From NCBI RefSeq assembly GCF_000685805.1, contig NZ_JMKP01000005.1, forward strand, positions 62,001 through 126,000: a stretch of DNA of 64,000 nucleotides. Reading direction: 5' to 3'. Under the pieces are notes generated by a model. The model was not told where the DNA came from. It made no database searches and was given only the letters and a program-made list of their open reading frames with translations. The position numbers were made by a program, and so were the translations under genes. The stretch comes from Psychrobacter phenylpyruvicus DSM 7000 = NBRC 102152. Lineage in GTDB: Bacteria; Pseudomonadota; Gammaproteobacteria; Pseudomonadales; Moraxellaceae. Positions 39,687-48,368 of this stretch are shown piece after piece; the stretch's first letter is position 1, and each line of letters begins with the position of its first letter.

Positions 39687-39749
39687 AACTTAAGACAGCA
39701 ACTAACTGCAAACCGTACTTAACTTAAGACAGGGCCTAACTTAAGACAG
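39687..39749. repeat. Three copies of AACTTAAGACAG at the 3' end of crcB
   Basis: Identical 12-mers at 39687-39698, 39721-39732 and 39738-39749; the last overlaps the crcB stop codon on the minus strand (stop at 39741-39743). Confidence 0.75.
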
Positions 39750-40115
39750 TACCAGTCGAGTGACATAATACCCTATGGCAGTGGCTGTCAAAGTAAATAG
39801 CACGTGTAGCCCTATCAGGCCTAAACCCGCCACAACCTTTCCATCGTGCAATAAGCCAAATACCTCACTACTAAAGGTACTAAACGTGGTCAGCCCGCCC
39901 AAAAAGCCGGTAATCACAAACAGCTTAACGTTAGGATGCCAATTTTGTCCTACTTTCACAAAGACTACCATGGCCATACCGATTAACAGGCCACCAAGGA
40001 TATTAGCCCCCAGGGTGCCCAAAGGAATCCAAGCGTGCAGCGGATTGAGCTTAGCCAACCAAGCTCTCAAGCAAGCTCCAATTGCAGCCCCCATACCTAT
40101 TGCTAACCACTGCAT
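39741..40115 (-). CDS. crcB: Fluoride channel CrcB/Fluc
   Basis: 124 residues with four membrane helices. It exports fluoride as a dual-topology dimer. Motifs [26 protein letters not shown] and [15 protein letters not shown] (the Phe/Thr/Ser track lining the pore) are present. It lies 52 bp after tsaD on the same strand. No fluoride riboswitch can sit in that short gap, so fluoride control by that route is unlikely here. Confidence 0.96.
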   Translation of the reverse strand: MQWLAIGMGAAIGACLRAWLAKLNPLHAWIPLGTLGANILGGLLIGMAMVVFVKVGQNWHPNVKLFVITGFLGGLTTFSTFSSEVFGLLHDGKVVAGLGLIGLHVLFTLTATAIGYYVTRLVLS

Positions 40116-40167
40116 TTATTGTCCTTATTGATTGTAAGTGCTTAACTGTTAATTATAGCTGACTGAA

Positions 40168-41208
40168 CTATGTCAACGCCGGCAAGTCGCTAATGTTCCA
40201 TCTTGGTACACAGCTGACTGCCAAATCGTCACTCTGACCGGCTTGTAGACGTTGATATCCGGCGTAAGCAATCATTGCCCCATTATCAGTACACAGCTCT
40301 AATGGTGCGTAATGAACCGTGGCTTGAATTTTTGCCAACTCTTGTTCTAATGTTTGACGCAGGTGTAAATTGGCACTCACTCCGCCTGCGATAACCAATT
40401 GTTTCATGCCGGTCTGTTTTAAAGCTTTAACGCACTTTTTAACTAGGGTATCGACCACAGCATGCTGGAAACTGGCGGCAATATCAGCTCTGACCTGCTC
40501 ATCTGTATCTGATCCTGGGGTATCTTTAATCAGATTATGCACGGCTGTTTTCATACCGCTAAAAGAGAAGTCTAATCCTCGGTGTAACATGGGTCTAGGC
40601 AAATCATACTTTGACGGATCGCCATTTTCTGCCAAGCGCGCCACATTAGGACCACCAGGATAAGGCAAACCTAGCATTTTAGCCGCTTTATCAAAACACT
40701 CACCGGCCGCATCATCAATACTCTCACCTAAAATCTCGTACTCACCTATGGCATGAGCAGCCACCAACAGCGTATGACCACCTGACACCAACAAAGAGAC
40801 AAAAGGAAACTTGGGGGGATTAGGACCCAATAAAGGGGACAGTAAATGCCCTTCCATATGGTGAATCCCAATAGCTGGCACTCCTAATCCATAAGCTAGG
40901 CTACGACCAAACAGTGCTCCTGTCATTAAAGCCCCAATAAGACCCGGCCCTTTGGTAAAGGCAATGGCATCAATATCCTCTTTACTGATATTGCACTGAG
41001 TCAATAGCTCATCAAGTAGCGGTACCAACTTGCGAATGTGGTCACGACTGGCAAGCTCAGGCACCACGCCCCCATAAGTGGCATGCAGTTCAATCTGAGA
41101 GTACAGAACCTGGCCTAGTAGACCGCTTTTACCTGCTGCAAGAAGCTCGCTATCAAAGATGGCCAACCCTGTTTCATCACATGATGTTTCTAAACCTAAA
41201 ACTTTCAA
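40168..41208 (-). CDS. tsaD: tRNA threonylcarbamoyladenosine transferase TsaD
   Basis: 346 residues. With TsaB and TsaE it transfers the threonylcarbamoyl group to A37 of ANN-decoding tRNAs. Metal ligands are in IHHMEGH near residue 110, ASKH/actin-like ATP motifs at SGGHTLL and SGMKTAV, and GGVSAN near the C-terminus. The start is a TTG at 41208 (TTGAAAGTTTTAGG), giving [14 protein letters not shown] as expected; AGTAGG lies about six bases upstream and no ATG is available. TsaD is near and divergent from rpsU, as in many gamma-proteobacteria, though two lipoprotein genes intervene. Confidence 0.97.
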   Translation of the reverse strand: MKVLGLETSCDETGLAIFDSELLAAGKSGLLGQVLYSQIELHATYGGVVPELASRDHIRKLVPLLDELLTQCNISKEDIDAIAFTKGPGLIGALMTGALFGRSLAYGLGVPAIGIHHMEGHLLSPLLGPNPPKFPFVSLLVSGGHTLLVAAHAIGEYEILGESIDDAAGECFDKAAKMLGLPYPGGPNVARLAENGDPSKYDLPRPMLHRGLDFSFSGMKTAVHNLIKDTPGSDTDEQVRADIAASFQHAVVDTLVKKCVKALKQTGMKQLVIAGGVSANLHLRQTLEQELAKIQATVHYAPLELCTDNGAMIAYAGYQRLQAGQSDDLAVSCVPRWNISDLPALT

Positions 41209-41300
41209 GTCGCACCTACTGTTTGATAATTAAAGTGTTGTGTCGTCTATTTTTGCCCACCATCGGCTTATTTTGATACAGATACTTATATTTAATGAAG

Positions 41301-41330
41301 ACAATTATGACAATTATGACAATTATGACA
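41301..41330. repeat. 9-bp tandem repeat ACAATTATG
   Basis: Three identical 9-bp copies (41301-41309, 41310-41318, 41319-41327) and a partial fourth, just before the A-run of the terminator. Confidence 0.85.
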
Positions 41331-41334
41331 AAAA

Positions 41335-41371
41335 AAATACCGCCACGATGTCTACACAGTGGCGGTATTTT
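41335..41371 (-). terminator. Intrinsic terminator of the cytochrome c lipoprotein gene
   Basis: 12-bp perfect stem AAATACCGCCAC/GTGGCGGTATTT with a 12-nt loop; the minus strand continues into T8. 27 bp after the stop. Confidence 0.85.
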
Positions 41372-41398
41372 AGCAGATTATCAAGGGTGTTTTTAGCC

Positions 41399-41944
41399 TT
41401 AGCTAGCTTGATCGACCATATAATCTACTGCAGCGTGAACTTGCTCTACAGTCACCCCATTATCAGCTTGAGGTGGCATAGCCTTAAAGCCTTCTACTGA
41501 GTGCTTATATAAAGTCTCTTTACCTTGAGCAATGCGAGGTGCCCAATCTGTAGCATCACCAAACTTCGGTGCATTTAACAGACCTTTTTCGTGACATAGC
41601 TTACAGTGGGCCTCATACAACTCTGCACCTGCTTCTGCTGATAAAGGAGCAGCCGCAGTGCTAGCATCTGACTCTGCAGTCTCTGTGGCTGCTTCAGCTT
41701 CTGGCTGTGCCACGTCGTCGGCTACCGGCTCTGTCGCAGGCTCTACTTCGGGCTCTGCCACTTCAGTAGTCGGTTCAGTGGCCATACTTTCACTGGCGGC
41801 AGGCTCAGCTACCGTCTCAGATTCAGTCTCACCACCACAGCCTACTACCATGCCTAAAGTTAAGATACCCACTAAAAGCAGCCCTGCTTTACTAAAAGGT
41901 GCCAGCCCGTCTTTACCATCTTGTTGTTTATTTATTTTTAGCAT
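41399..41944 (-). CDS. Cytochrome c5-like lipoprotein
   Basis: 181 residues. N-terminal charged stretch, hydrophobic helix and lipobox VVGC (Cys36), then an Ala/Glu/Pro/Thr-rich acidic linker (about 40-100), then a class I cytochrome c domain: heme motif CKLCH near residues 114-118 and a probable axial Met in KAMPPQ. It is likely a membrane-tethered periplasmic electron carrier feeding an oxidase or reductase. GAGGG lies six bases before the ATG at 41944; an earlier in-frame ATG (41956) has no such site. It is followed by its own terminator and preceded by another acidic lipoprotein gene. Confidence 0.88.
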   Translation of the reverse strand: MLKINKQQDGKDGLAPFSKAGLLLVGILTLGMVVGCGGETESETVAEPAASESMATEPTTEVAEPEVEPATEPVADDVAQPEAEAATETAESDASTAAAPLSAEAGAELYEAHCKLCHEKGLLNAPKFGDATDWAPRIAQGKETLYKHSVEGFKAMPPQADNGVTVEQVHAAVDYMVDQAS

Positions 41945-42092
41945 GAGAACCCTCATATTAGCTTTTTAAATTTTAAGATAAAAAACTGTTCAAGCCACAA
42001 ACTCAGTAAAAAACTGACACCCCTAACTTAGACCTACTTTTAACTCAAGTCTAAATGCCTTTAACTTAGATCTAACTTAGGTAAGCGTTATA

Positions 42093-42464
42093 TTATTGAG
42101 CCGCTTCTTCTGTGGCTGGCTCCTCTGCAGCTTTTTCAGTAGCTGTTGCCTCAGATGCTTCAGCATCTGCAGTTGTTTCTGCAGCCGCATCCTCTGTAGC
42201 AGGAGCATCTGTAGCTCCCTCTTCAGCAGTTGCTGCATCTGCAGCAGGTTCAACCTCAACGATATCTTCAGCAGCTAATGGCTCAGGCTCAGGAGCGTTT
42301 GCTCTAGCCAGCTCAGCCGCTTCATCTACTCTATCTACCGCTTTCACTTCGTGATCCTTATCACCACATGCAGTCAAAGTTAGAGCAGCACCAAGCATAA
42401 CTGAAACTAAAGTTGTGGTACGAACTGCCACTTTTTTGTTGCTTAGAAGAGCCGTTAATGACAT
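42093..42464 (-). CDS. Small acidic Ala/Glu-rich lipoprotein
   Basis: 123 residues. Signal peptide with lipobox TLTAC (Cys33), then a low-complexity tail of Ala, Glu, Thr and Pro with almost no hydrophobic core, so it is probably disordered. The composition resembles the linker of the adjacent cytochrome lipoprotein, but no heme motif follows. GGAGTAACAA before the ATG is a good ribosome-binding site. No family recognised; a structural or tethering role is possible. Upstream gene of a likely two-gene unit with the cytochrome (148-bp gap). Confidence 0.75.
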   Translation of the reverse strand: MSLTALLSNKKVAVRTTTLVSVMLGAALTLTACGDKDHEVKAVDRVDEAAELARANAPEPEPLAAEDIVEVEPAADAATAEEGATDAPATEDAAAETTADAEASEATATEKAAEEPATEEAAQ

Positions 42465-43072
42465 TTGTTACTCCTAAAAGGGTTGTTAATATAAGGGATA
42501 TAGAAAATAAATTACTGCGACTTATCGCAAGTCTAACAGTCCCTTATATATAGTTAAGTTAACTTTACTAGATAATAATATCACAACCCTTTCTGAGTCA
42601 CTATCTCCAGTATAAGATTTTCATTCAGCCTATCATTAAGTAATGTCAAAACTGTGATGCAATCTACAAACCCCTCATTATCATTCATTTAAAATGAATG
42701 TTTAATGTTAATTATAGCTGCCTTCAGTTTACTGTTCAAACATATTTTTAACTATTAAGGCTTATGCTCTGTGTTATTTAAGACTTATGCCCTATGTTAT
42801 TAACTCGACTGTTTCACATTCGCCTGTAAAAATTAACCTCTATAACAACTGGCACTGTCTTCTTACAAAGGCGTTGAGTGACCATGCTTGACATCAATCT
42901 GTAAATTTAGTATAATCTCGCTCTTATTCTAGCATTTGTATAGAATGAATGATTTTATCCTAGCAATAGCTGATGCCGTAACCCCATGAGACATTACGGC
43001 TAATACCAATGACACAGCATTGCTAATGTCCCTAGTCTCTAATTTCCACAATTTATTATTTAAGGAGTCTGC
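42465..43072. other. 608-bp divergent spacer with the rpsU promoter
   Basis: Contains a near-palindrome at about 42686-42704 (CATTCA...TGAATG), a 24-bp imperfect duplication (about 42753-42800) and the rpsU promoter (42888-42916). The rpsU leader of about 150 bases may fold, but I cannot identify an element. No gene seen. Confidence 0.5.
42888..42916 (+). promoter_or_regulatory. rpsU promoter (sigma-70 consensus)
   Basis: Perfect TTGACA (42888-42893) and perfect TATAAT (42911-42916) with a 17-bp spacer; transcription would start near 42923, about 150 bases before rpsU. A strong promoter as expected for a ribosomal protein. Confidence 0.88.
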
Positions 43073-43288
43073 ATGCCTTCAGTTAAGGTTAAAGAGAACG
43101 AACCTGTTGATATCGCTATCCGTCGCTTCAAGCGTGCCTGCGAAAAAGCTGGTGTTTTATCTGATGTCCGTAAGCGCGAGTTTTACGAAAAGCCAACGCA
43201 AGAGCGTAAGCGTAAAAAGGCAGCAGCCGTAAAACGTTACAAAAAGAAATTACAGCGCGAGTCTATCCGTACAACTCGTATGTACTAA
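43073..43288 (+). CDS. rpsU: 30S ribosomal protein S21
   Basis: 71 residues, the standard length. Sequence from [21 protein letters not shown] to the basic [15 protein letters not shown] and SIRTTRMY matches bS21, which sits near the anti-Shine-Dalgarno and helps mRNA selection. AAGGAG is seven bases before the ATG. Next to yqeY as in many bacteria, but dnaG and rpoD, its common partners, are not downstream. Confidence 0.98.
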   Translation: MPSVKVKENEPVDIAIRRFKRACEKAGVLSDVRKREFYEKPTQERKRKKAAAVKRYKKKLQRESIRTTRMY

Positions 43289-43378
43289 TCAGCTCTCTTC
43301 TCAGTTTAGCTCAACCTATTTTAGCTTAGAGCTAGCTGAATTTAGAGATACCAAAACGCCAGTGTTTTGGTGATTGAT

Positions 43379-43450
43379 TAAAAAAACCACCTTATTTTGT
43401 CGTCTACCTCGCAGCCATGCTTGGAGCGCCATAATCAAGGTGGTTTTTTT
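43379..43450 (+). terminator. rpsU terminator
   Basis: Long-range stem AAAAACCACCTT/AAGGTGGTTTTT (43383-43394 with 43436-43447) closing a 41-base inner region, followed by T7. Confidence 0.75.
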
Positions 43451-43563
43451 GTGCTAAAATTTTATATAAAAATTATTTTATAGCAAAACTATAACGGTAA
43501 AATACTAAGTATTAGCCGATACTAATGAAAGACCTAATAACCATAACAAAATAGGAAGAAGCC

Positions 43564-44013
43564 ATGAGTGCCTTAAAAGATCGCATCACCGAACAAGTAA
43601 AAACATCAATGAAAGCCCGTGAATTAGAAAAAGTAAAAGTATTACGCAACGTACAGTCGGTGATCAAACAAATTGAAATTGATCGCAAAGTTGAGCTGGA
43701 TGATGCTGGGGTATTAGAGATCTTACAGAAGCAGCTGAAACAGCGCCAAGAATCCTTGAACGTGTTCCAAGATAATGGTCGTGAAGATTTAGCTCAAAAA
43801 GAGCAGTTTGAAATAGATATCATCAACGAATTTATGCCACAGCAAATGAGTGAAGCAGAATTGGCTACTCTCATCAATGAAGAAATAGCGGCTCAAGGTG
43901 CCAGCTCAATGCAAGATATGGGTAAAGTTATGGGAGCCCTAAAGTCAAAAACTGCGGGCCGTGCTGACCCAGCGGTAATGTCGCAACTGGTAAAAAAAGC
44001 TTTAATGGGATAA
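43564..44013 (+). CDS. yqeY: GatB/YqeY-domain protein
   Basis: 149 residues, fully helical in expectation. It is related to the tail domain of amidotransferase GatB and may bind tRNA, though the function is not established. Family landmarks: KDRITEQVKTSMKARE at the start, VIKQIEIDRK, EQFEIDIINEFMPQQMSE and KVMGALKSKTAGRADPA near the end. AGGAAGAAGCC precedes the ATG. It has its own spacer after the rpsU terminator, so it is probably transcribed separately or by read-through. Confidence 0.93.
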   Translation: MSALKDRITEQVKTSMKARELEKVKVLRNVQSVIKQIEIDRKVELDDAGVLEILQKQLKQRQESLNVFQDNGREDLAQKEQFEIDIINEFMPQQMSEAELATLINEEIAAQGASSMQDMGKVMGALKSKTAGRADPAVMSQLVKKALMG

Positions 44014-44091
44014 TCCCTAATTAACTTGTTGTGGGTCCTATTATTTATAGGAGGCTAATTACATTTATAACAGTGTAATTAATAATAGCAG

Positions 44092-45789
44092 CTAGGGGCG
44101 AAAGTCTCTGGCTGCTTTTACCTCTGCCATCTCATTATTGATATTGGCTAATAAAGGTTTGGGATTAAAAGTAACTGTATTGGCGCTAGTGCTTAAATCT
44201 TCAACTTGTTTTTTTGCCTGCTGTAAAGACACCAAAGCATCGTTATATTTGCCCCGCCACAACTCACCTTTAGCTCGATAACGTAAGGCATTTACCGCTG
44301 CTATCTCATTAACCAACGCTTGTGTAGCAGCCCCATTCGCACTGGTTTTGCTCTCAATAGCCATCAATTCATAAGCACGCTGGATACGGTACAAGCCTTC
44401 TAAATCATGAGGTCTACTTTGTACAATAGGCTTCATCAAACTGACAACTTCATTATATTTTCCCAGCTGTAACCAAGCGTCAGCCATTAACAACTTAAGA
44501 TCCCGACGCTCAGGATAAAGATTGTAATAAGGGGTCAAGGATTCTTCAGCCAGCTGCCATTTGTCTTGCAAACCTGCAATCTGAGCTTCAGTAATGGCCA
44601 GTAAAATATCAAAGTTCATTTTTTCTGCAGCAGAAGCAGTTATCGCCGTTTGCTTTAGTTTATTGAGTCTATTTTGGGCCTCTTGATAGCGACCTTGCTT
44701 GGCGTACCAATAAGCCAAAGCCAGCTCTGCTCCTTTATTTTTTGTAGCGGTGATTACGAGCTCATTTTCTGTGGCCTGATTGGATAACACTTTGAGTCGC
44801 CACTTCAGCATCTCAAAACTAAGTTGGTGACGCTGACTGTCCAGCCCCAAGGTTGGGTAACTATTGGCCCGACTTTGTGCCTCGCTCAGCCGCTCAGAGC
44901 TTAAAGGGTGAGTCATAATAAAACTTGGTAGATAAGCGTTATCACTCATATTTAACTGAGTCTTTTGATCTAAAGTACCAAAGAACTTAGGCATGGCTCT
45001 AGGATCGTATCCTGCTTTTGCCATTAATTGCATCCCAATACGATCCGCTTCACGTTCATTACTGCGGCTAAACGCCATTTGCGCATTCAAGGCTACAGTT
45101 TGACTGCCCATCATCACCGCTGCTGCCGCATCACCATCTGCCGCAGAAGCCGCAATGGCTGCCAGTATGCCGCCAATCTGCATCAACAGTGCTTTTCGGC
45201 TAGCCTCATCTCGATGCTCGTAATGGCGCTGACTTAAATGCGCCACCTCATGAGCAATGACACTGGCAACCTCATCCAAGTTATTGGATTCCATGACGGT
45301 CCCCGTATGGATACCCATCACCCCACCTGGAATAGCAAAGGCATTAATACTGGTATTATTAATTACCAGTAAAGCTAATGGGGCTTGATTTCGAGCTTGA
45401 GCATTAATTTTCCAAGCCATAGACTCTAATTGCTCTTGCGACCAAGGATCATTAATTAAAGGCGCACTTCTCCCCAGATTCTGTAACGACCACTCTCCCA
45501 AAGCTTTATGCTTGTTGACCTCAATGAAGCGGCCACCCCCGCTGCCCAACTCTGGTAAGCTAAATTCGGGAGCATCCTTGAGGCTTGAGCCAGAAAAGAA
45601 GGGCGTGGTTGCAGACCATTGATAACCAACTTGGCTATGATCTGTCTCAATCTTAGCTATGGCCGAGGGACCCATGACAGCTAGCCCAACCAATAAGAAA
45701 CCGGACACCGCCACCTTCTGCTTAATAATCTTGAGGGGCAGCTTAAATACAGACCATTTGTCTTGATTTTTGGGTTGAAAAGAGAGCAA
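44092..45789 (-). CDS. bepA: M48 metalloprotease with TPR domain (BepA-like)
   Basis: 565 residues. Signal peptide or anchor (about 25-45, ending SAIA), then an M48 zinc-protease domain with HEVAH (near residue 180) and the third ligand in SNEREADRIG, then a TPR-like helical region (about 330-560). BepA is a periplasmic protease/chaperone that helps assemble or degrade BAM-dependent outer-membrane proteins such as LptD. Compared with E. coli BepA it has a longer N-terminus. No ATG start: the frame begins at a TTG (45789), with AAGGA eight bases upstream supporting it. Confidence 0.9.
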   Translation of the reverse strand: MLSFQPKNQDKWSVFKLPLKIIKQKVAVSGFLLVGLAVMGPSAIAKIETDHSQVGYQWSATTPFFSGSSLKDAPEFSLPELGSGGGRFIEVNKHKALGEWSLQNLGRSAPLINDPWSQEQLESMAWKINAQARNQAPLALLVINNTSINAFAIPGGVMGIHTGTVMESNNLDEVASVIAHEVAHLSQRHYEHRDEASRKALLMQIGGILAAIAASAADGDAAAAVMMGSQTVALNAQMAFSRSNEREADRIGMQLMAKAGYDPRAMPKFFGTLDQKTQLNMSDNAYLPSFIMTHPLSSERLSEAQSRANSYPTLGLDSQRHQLSFEMLKWRLKVLSNQATENELVITATKNKGAELALAYWYAKQGRYQEAQNRLNKLKQTAITASAAEKMNFDILLAITEAQIAGLQDKWQLAEESLTPYYNLYPERRDLKLLMADAWLQLGKYNEVVSLMKPIVQSRPHDLEGLYRIQRAYELMAIESKTSANGAATQALVNEIAAVNALRYRAKGELWRGKYNDALVSLQQAKKQVEDLSTSANTVTFNPKPLLANINNEMAEVKAARDFRP

Positions 45790-45819
45790 GTATCTATTCC
45801 TTAAATTATTGTCCGTAAC

Positions 45820-45857
45820 TTATTAGCAGTCTTAAAATTTATTAGTAGTCTTAAAGT
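45820..45857. repeat. 19-bp duplication upstream of bepA
   Basis: Two 19-bp copies (45820-45838 and 45839-45857) differing at two positions. Confidence 0.7.
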
Positions 45858-46049
45858 ATTGAGAGGGCGGCTTGAATTTCAGCTATTAGCCATCATTATT
45901 AAACCCACTTTTGATAATAACATGTTAACCGGTTAACCTTATACCCTCTTATCTGCGGTGTAATTTTTTATAATAGTTACTCTTTTCGCTGAATATTACT
46001 TTTATTTGCGTTCATTAATTAATACCTTTACTAAATAAAATGGCCTTCT

Positions 46050-46427
46050 ATGATAAATATTAGTTTAGAAAATAGTGAGCATCAGGCTTTGGTACAAAGC
46101 TACATTGACACTCTTAGTAACAGCGACCTCGAGAGTCTTAAGGCAGCCACGCCACAGCTAACCATATCTGCCTTGGTCGATGGCCGAGGCATGGCCTGTC
46201 CAATGCCTTTATTAAAAACCAAGGTAGCACTGCGCTCAGTACAGCCCTCAGAGAGTGTATATATTCTAGCTACAGACCCCAACTCTCAAACGGATTTGGC
46301 CGCATTTTGCCAACAAGCGGGGTTGCAGTTATTACTGAGTACCGCCACCAATGAGGAATCTACCGATAGTTTAGAAAAACTCGATACAATCTTTCACCTC
46401 ATCATTACCAAAACGAATGGTAACTAG
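46050..46427 (+). CDS. TusA-family sulfurtransferase-like protein
   Basis: 125 residues. The SirA/TusA domain starts near residue 37: ALVDGRGMACPMPLLKTKVAL with the active Cys in CPMPLL, then the DPNSQTDLAAFCQQAG strand-helix. An N-terminal extension of about 35 residues is not part of the fold. TusA relays persulfide sulfur for tRNA thiolation; this longer form could instead serve another sulfur route. It lies 56 bp before rpoH; the two may share a transcript. Confidence 0.85.
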   Translation: MINISLENSEHQALVQSYIDTLSNSDLESLKAATPQLTISALVDGRGMACPMPLLKTKVALRSVQPSESVYILATDPNSQTDLAAFCQQAGLQLLLSTATNEESTDSLEKLDTIFHLIITKTNGN

Positions 46428-46483
46428 GGGGTGCTATCCTTTACAATAGATCTCAATAAAGTTATTACTTTGAAGGTCAAAAT

Positions 46484-47554
46484 ATGGCTACTCCTAAAAC
46501 AAATAAAAAAAACACGGCGAAACCAGTGGATTCCAAGGATGTCGAGCCGTTAGAAATCATAGACATGGACGAGGATGACTTGCCCTATGATGAGCTAGAT
46601 GACGATATCTTAACCCAAGAAGTCGCACAAACTGAAGAGTGGGTTAGCGAATACCCCAATACCAGTACTCGTGATTTGGTCCCGGCTATGCCTGTGAATT
46701 TGTCAGCGCCAGGCATCAATCTTGGTGCTTACATGAACTCGGTGCAGCAGATCCCTATTTTAACTCCTGAACAAGAACAAGAGCTTGCTCATCGATACTA
46801 CAATGAAGGTGACGTTGAAGCTGCGCGCATTTTAGTTATGTCGCATCTACGCTTTGTGATTCATATTGCACGTAGTTACTCAGGCTATGGCCTGCCGCAA
46901 GCAGATTTGATTCAAGAAGGTAACTTAGGCTTGATGAAAGCGGTAAAACGCTTTGACCCAAATAAAGGGGTGCGTCTGGTCTCTTTTGCTGTGCATTGGA
47001 TTAAAGCTGAGATTCACGAGTTTGTTATTCGTAACTGGCGCATTGTGAAAGTGGCAACTACCAAAGCGCATCGCAAGCTTTTCTTTAACTTACGCAGCTT
47101 AAAGAAAACCAACAACCAGCTAACTTTAGAAGAGGCGGATGCGATTGCAGCTGACTTAAATGTGACCCGCAAGCAGGTTCTGGAAATGGAGTCACGACTA
47201 ACTTCCTATGACGCTTCTTTTGAAGCTCAGTCAACTGATGATGAAGACGGGCACTATGCTCCGCAGCTCTTCTTGGAAGATGGTGTTGATCCTGCTGAAA
47301 TGGTAGAAGATGCTGACTGGGAAGAAAATACTACTAATGCGCTAATGACGGCTATGGATACTTTAGATGATCGCTCGCGGGATATTGTTGAACAGCGCTG
47401 GCTGTCTGAGCAAAAATCCACTTTGCATGAGCTGGCTGCTGTTTACAATATTTCTGCTGAGCGGGTACGTCAGATCGAAAAAAATGCCATGGATAAAATC
47501 CGAGAGGCAATGACCATCGATAGCGTCATTATGCCCAGTGAAGACGACTTATAA
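46484..47554 (+). CDS. rpoH: Heat-shock sigma factor RpoH (sigma-32)
   Basis: 356 residues. Region 2 carries SHLRFVIHIARSYSGYGLPQADLIQEGN and FAVHWIKAEIHEFVIRNWRIVK; the RpoH box reads HRKLFFNLR (Gln to His at its first position compared with E. coli); region 4 ends with LSEQKSTLHELAAVYNISAERVRQIE. There is an N-terminal acidic, probably disordered extension of about 75 residues that E. coli RpoH lacks. Function: transcription of chaperone and protease genes on heat stress. TACAAT at 46442-46447 is a weak -10 candidate. Confidence 0.96.
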   Translation: MATPKTNKKNTAKPVDSKDVEPLEIIDMDEDDLPYDELDDDILTQEVAQTEEWVSEYPNTSTRDLVPAMPVNLSAPGINLGAYMNSVQQIPILTPEQEQELAHRYYNEGDVEAARILVMSHLRFVIHIARSYSGYGLPQADLIQEGNLGLMKAVKRFDPNKGVRLVSFAVHWIKAEIHEFVIRNWRIVKVATTKAHRKLFFNLRSLKKTNNQLTLEEADAIAADLNVTRKQVLEMESRLTSYDASFEAQSTDDEDGHYAPQLFLEDGVDPAEMVEDADWEENTTNALMTAMDTLDDRSRDIVEQRWLSEQKSTLHELAAVYNISAERVRQIEKNAMDKIREAMTIDSVIMPSEDDL

Positions 47555-47573
47555 CCTATAAGGTATAACTGAT

Positions 47574-47939
47574 ATGAACTGGACTTCGATCGCAGCTGTT
47601 AACTTAGCTCTGGCTGTGGCTTTAGGAGCGTTCGGTGCTCACGGCATTAAAGCCACTGCCTCCCCTGAACAAATGGCTTGGTGGTTAACCGGGACACAAT
47701 ACTTTTTTTATCATGCTCTAGGTTTACTCCTAGTAAGTATTTTAATTAAGCTTGGCTATACCACCTCAACTACGGCATGGCTATTACAGATAGGGCTGAT
47801 TATTTTCTCAGGCAGTCTATTTGCCATGACTCTTGGAGCACCGCGCTGGTTTGGAGCCATCACCCCTATTGGTGGTACACTGATGATTATCGGTTGGATC
47901 TGGTTGGCGGTCACTACTTTAAGACACTCCGCCAGTTAA
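47574..47939 (+). CDS. DUF423 membrane protein (YgdD-like)
   Basis: 121 residues with about four membrane helices. The N-terminal GAFGAHGIK and TGTQYFFYHALGLLL motifs define DUF423, an inner-membrane family of unknown function. It starts 19 bp after rpoH and could be co-transcribed. AAGGTATAACTGAT precedes the ATG. Confidence 0.92.
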   Translation: MNWTSIAAVNLALAVALGAFGAHGIKATASPEQMAWWLTGTQYFFYHALGLLLVSILIKLGYTTSTTAWLLQIGLIIFSGSLFAMTLGAPRWFGAITPIGGTLMIIGWIWLAVTTLRHSAS

Positions 47940-48009
47940 AGCCATCTGCTCTAAATTTAAAAGGCAATGTTTTGGGTTATTTTTTAGATAAGATTTTATA
48001 GAGGAAAAA

Positions 48010-48210
48010 ATGTATACAATTACTGTTAATGGAGAAAAACAACAGACAGCACAGGTAACTGTGCAGGCTGTACTAGATGACTTACAATTAACGCAAGGAC
48101 GTTATGCTGTTGAGATTAATGGGGAATTAATCCCTAAATCTGAACTGGCGGCGACCCACGTTGAACAAGATATGGTTATTGAGGTGGTTCAAGCCGTAGG
48201 CGGGGGTTAA
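48010..48210 (+). CDS. thiS: Sulfur-carrier protein ThiS
   Basis: 66 residues of ubiquitin-like fold ending in Gly-Gly (AVGGG), the tail that is adenylated and thiocarboxylated before donating sulfur to the thiazole ring of thiamine. N-terminus MYTITVNGEKQ is typical. GAGG six bases before the ATG. No thiG follows, which is unusual: the usual order is thiS-thiG; thiG must be elsewhere. Confidence 0.92.
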   Translation: MYTITVNGEKQQTAQVTVQAVLDDLQLTQGRYAVEINGELIPKSELAATHVEQDMVIEVVQAVGGG

Positions 48211-48277
48211 CGGCTAGATATGTAAATAGGCCGTGATTTAGCAACCAAAAACTATAGGCTAAAAAAGAAAACCTACT

Positions 48278-48312
48278 AAAAAGCCCTTATCCTATTTGGA
48301 TAAGGGCTTTTT
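48278..48312. terminator. Bidirectional terminator between thiS and hpf
   Basis: 15-bp perfect stem AAAAAGCCCTTATCC/GGATAAGGGCTTTTT with a 5-nt loop. Confidence 0.92.
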
Positions 48313-48368
48313 ACATTCATATTATTTTATATTGTAAAATTAAGTTTTGAGATTAAGTATGGGTTGAC

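Noticed and set aside
40116-40167. Fluoride riboswitch ahead of crcB
   Set aside because: The gap between tsaD and crcB is only 52 bp and has no such motif.
41658-42354. Ser/Ala-rich plus-strand frames opposite the two acidic lipoproteins
   Set aside because: They are mirror images of Glu/Ala codons on the coding strand, where lipoboxes and Shine-Dalgarno sites are present.
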